A stretch of DNA of 21,108 nt, taken from positions 1 to 21,108 of the IMG/VR virus record IMGVR_UViG_3300027800_000054, one strand, 5' to 3'. Position numbers and translations under genes: made by a program. Source of the DNA: a virus. Positions 19,319-21,108 of this stretch are shown one piece after another (positions within the stretch are counted from its first letter, which is position 1; every line of letters starts with the position of its first letter). Under the pieces are notes generated by a model, which saw only the letters and a program-made list of their open reading frames with translations, ran no database searches and had not been told where the DNA came from.

Positions 19319-20898
19319 AAATTCCTCCTCTGGGGTTGGTAGGGCGCACACAGGTTTGCTGCGGTGACGACAGGTTCCGGGTGGAGCTGGATCATCGCGT
19401 AGAGATCACTGGGGGCAAGGGGCAGCAGATCGCCGAAAAGCTCGTCGCGCTCGGCGAGGGAAAGCCCGGCCGGGTACAGCCAGGCGCGGAAGCCGGTGGA
19501 GTCTGGCCCGTAGGTGACGCCCTTGCGCTCCATGAAGCGCGCAAGGTTCCACAGGGCCATGTATTGGCGCGGGGTGGCGACAGGGAGCACCGGGGCGGGC
19601 ATGGCTGGAGCGGTGCTCTCCGGCGCGGGTTGCGGAGCGCCTTGGGCCGCCTGGGAAGCTTGTGCCCCCTCCCCCGTGGCCGAAGCCTCGCCAGAAACCG
19701 ACACTCCCAAGGGCGCGGAGACGGGCGCGGGGGCGGCAAGGCGCAGCACTTGGGGCAGCCCGGCCAACGCCCAGGCGCGCAGATCCTCGCCCAGCTTGAA
19801 AGCGTCGCCGGGATCCTTACCCGCGGGCACCGGCCAGCGCCGCGCCGTGGCGCAGTGCTCGCGCCACCATGCCCAGCCGTTGGCCCCGGCCTTGTCGTAA
19901 TCAAGCGCCACCAGCACGGTGAGGGCGCGGATGAGCGCGGCATAGGCGTCGGCGTCGGGCTTGCCCAGGTTGGTGAGCACGGCCAGCGCGCCCACTTTGC
20001 AGGTGGGAGAGTCTCCGGCCAGGTAGTGCACCAGCATGGCGTCCAGCTCGGCCTCGACCACCACGAAGGCGCGGGCGCTTGCGCCCAAAAGCAGGGGGGC
20101 CATGCACGAGCCGGGAATGACGTGGTACTTGGGGTAGTCGGTGCCCTTGATGTCCTCATCCGGGCGGCGGATGCGGATGCGGATGGGCAGCGCGCCATCG
20201 TGGTAGCCCTCCGGGCCATAGGCCGGGATGACGATGCCGCGGGGGATGAACATTTGCTTTTTCACGGCCAGGGTGCCGTCTTGGTTTTTGACTTCCTTGT
20301 CTGGCAGGCCCCAGGCGTTGCGGGCGCGGAAGATGCCGGGACGGTTGTTCCGGTTCGGCTCCTCGGCCAGATAGCCCAGGCGGTACTTGCGCACGGCGTC
20401 CAGATCGAGGCCGCGCTTTGCCAGCCAGCGCAAGGCGTTGGGCGTTTCGAGGAGCCGGGCGTGGGACTTTTCCACGAGGCGGGCGGCGCGCTCGCGCCAG
20501 GTGGTGGACGGCAAGGCGAGCACGGTGGGCACGAAGGCCGGGGCCTCGGTGATCTTCGGCGGCAGAGGCAGGCGGCCGCGAACGGGGAGGTTCGTGGGCA
20601 GCTTGGCGCCCAGCTCAGCGCAGGCAGCGGCGAAGCTCATGTGTTCGAAGTCGATGAGGTACTGGAGGAGATCGCCGCCAGCGCCGCACTTGCGGCACCA
20701 GTAGGTTCCGGGCGCGCTGGCCTCTTGGCAGAGCGGGCCGCCCTCCTGGTTGGGGAAGGCGTGGAAGCGGTCGGACGGATTGCCCGGCTTGTCCGCGCCG
20801 CCACAGCCGGGGCAGGCGCAGGCGTACTCCCCGCCCTTGTTGGCGGAAACCTGGCGGGGATGCAGACCACGAGAGGAAAGCAGCTCGAGGATGTTCAT
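19315..20898 (-). CDS. DNA primase (CHC2 zinc finger and TOPRIM domains)
   Basis: A 527-residue protein with ATG at 20898 and GGGAGG nine bases upstream. Residues 27-72 carry the zinc-binding CHC2 motif (CPGC at 29-32, SDRFHAFP, then WCRKCGAGGDLLQYL at 67-81, Cys68/Cys71), followed by FAAACAELGAKLP. The TOPRIM part has VVVEAELDAMLVHYL near 279-293 (Glu282) and VLVALDYDKAGANGW near 328-342 (Asp333/Asp335), with LTNLGKPDADA between. A Pro/Ala-rich linker (about 390-445) leads to a C-terminal helical domain. It should make RNA primers on phage DNA. No helicase P-loop is present, so the helicase must be separate or supplied by the host. It is the first gene of the block. Confidence 0.92.
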   Translation of the reverse strand: MNILELLSSRGLHPRQVSANKGGEYACACPGCGGADKPGNPSDRFHAFPNQEGGPLCQEASAPGTYWCRKCGAGGDLLQYLIDFEHMSFAAACAELGAKLPTNLPVRGRLPLPPKITEAPAFVPTVLALPSTTWRERAARLVEKSHARLLETPNALRWLAKRGLDLDAVRKYRLGYLAEEPNRNNRPGIFRARNAWGLPDKEVKNQDGTLAVKKQMFIPRGIVIPAYGPEGYHDGALPIRIRIRRPDEDIKGTDYPKYHVIPGSCMAPLLLGASARAFVVVEAELDAMLVHYLAGDSPTCKVGALAVLTNLGKPDADAYAALIRALTVLVALDYDKAGANGWAWWREHCATARRWPVPAGKDPGDAFKLGEDLRAWALAGLPQVLRLAAPAPVSAPLGVSVSGEASATGEGAQASQAAQGAPQPAPESTAPAMPAPVLPVATPRQYMALWNLARFMERKGVTYGPDSTGFRAWLYPAGLSLAERDELFGDLLPLAPSDLYAMIQLHPEPVVTAANLCAPYQPQRRNL

Positions 20899-21108
20899 GA
20901 ATGCGAACCTCCCAACGTCCCGAAAGCTCCCAACTCTCTTTTTACTTTTAACTTACTATTTTTATTATAAATAAAAGTGAAATGGGAGGATGGGAGGCGC
21001 GAGTGCATAAAAAGTGCACCGCCGCACACACTACATACACATGCAAGGCAAACAGGCTGTGATGCTCCCAAACTCCCGGCGCGGCTGTTAGCCCTGCAAT
21101 TTGAGTAG
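20899..21108 (-). promoter_or_regulatory. AT-rich control region upstream of the primase
   Basis: No credible gene is seen here. On the minus strand a perfect TATAAT (20969-20964) lies 66 bases before the primase ATG, but no good -35 precedes it at 16-18 bases, so an activator may be needed. CTCCCA or its complement recurs: CTCCCAAC at 20909-20916 and 20927-20934, tandem TGGGAGGA/TGGGAGGC at 20983-20998, and CTCCCAAAC at 21065-21073. The copies thus face each other across the AT-rich core (about 20938-20980). GTGCATAAAAAGTGCAC at 21004-21020 is a further short repeat. The region would suit a promoter with operators or a small origin. Confidence 0.4.

Noticed and set aside
19336-20970. 544-codon plus-strand open frame opposite the primase
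   Set aside because: Antisense shadow of a gene with zinc-finger and TOPRIM motifs; no ribosome site or recognisable domain.
1-21108. Integrase, attachment sites, tRNA genes, insertion sequences, CRISPR repeats
   Set aside because: No recombinase motif, tRNA-like fold, terminal inverted repeat or regular repeat-spacer pattern was seen; the cargo segment has no transposase or obvious target duplication.
20992-21108. C-terminal end of another minus-strand gene entering from the right edge
   Set aside because: One minus-strand frame is open but its protein is low-complexity, crosses the AT-rich control region and runs into the primase leader, so it does not look coding.

Overview
This window is the packaging, head, lysis and front tail region of a prophage (or temperate phage) with a contractile tail, in a GC-rich bacterial background. 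Almost every gene lies on the minus strand, so the biological order runs from high to low coordinates. Codon use and GC content suggest a GC-rich proteobacterial host, possibly a Desulfovibrio-type organism, but nothing in the window fixes the host. No integrase, attachment site, tRNA, rRNA, CRISPR array or insertion sequence was seen.

Reading from 21108 down: an AT-rich control region with repeated CTCCCA motifs (20899-21108); a CHC2/TOPRIM primase; a small unknown protein; a Nu1-like small terminase; an unknown gene that is open only through a -1 frameshift at G GGA AAA; a PAPS-reductase-like PP-loop protein; the lambda gpA-type large terminase; and a small helix-turn-helix protein. Next comes an AT-richer two-gene cargo segment (about 10413-14860). 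It holds a KAP-like P-loop NTPase on the minus strand and a membrane-anchored helical-repeat protein on the plus strand. The two converge, with a strong intrinsic terminator between them. The late genes then resume: gpW, portal gpB, S49 protease gpC with an internal Nu3-like scaffold start, a head cement protein and the major capsid protein.

A lysis cassette follows the capsid gene: two small membrane proteins, a lytic transglycosylase, and Rz with a fully embedded Rz1. Then come gpZ-, FII- and U-like connector and tail-completion genes. After these the module switches to a Mu-like contractile tail: a gp38-like protein, sheath, tube, and a tail assembly chaperone made in two forms by a -1 frameshift at T TTT TTG. 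The first codons of the presumed tape measure gene are cut by the window edge. The phage is thus a mosaic of a lambda-type packaging and head module with a Mu/P2-type tail. Most late genes are coupled by ATGA, TGATG or similar overlaps and carry good Shine-Dalgarno sites, which fits one long late transcript.

The parts that look least described are the convergent cargo pair, placed between the large terminase and gpW where lambda has no extra genes; the PP-loop sulfur-chemistry protein inside the terminase operon; and the second, non-tail -1 frameshift candidate. The cargo pair is a plausible lysogenic-conversion or anti-phage module, but this is inferred from position and domains only.
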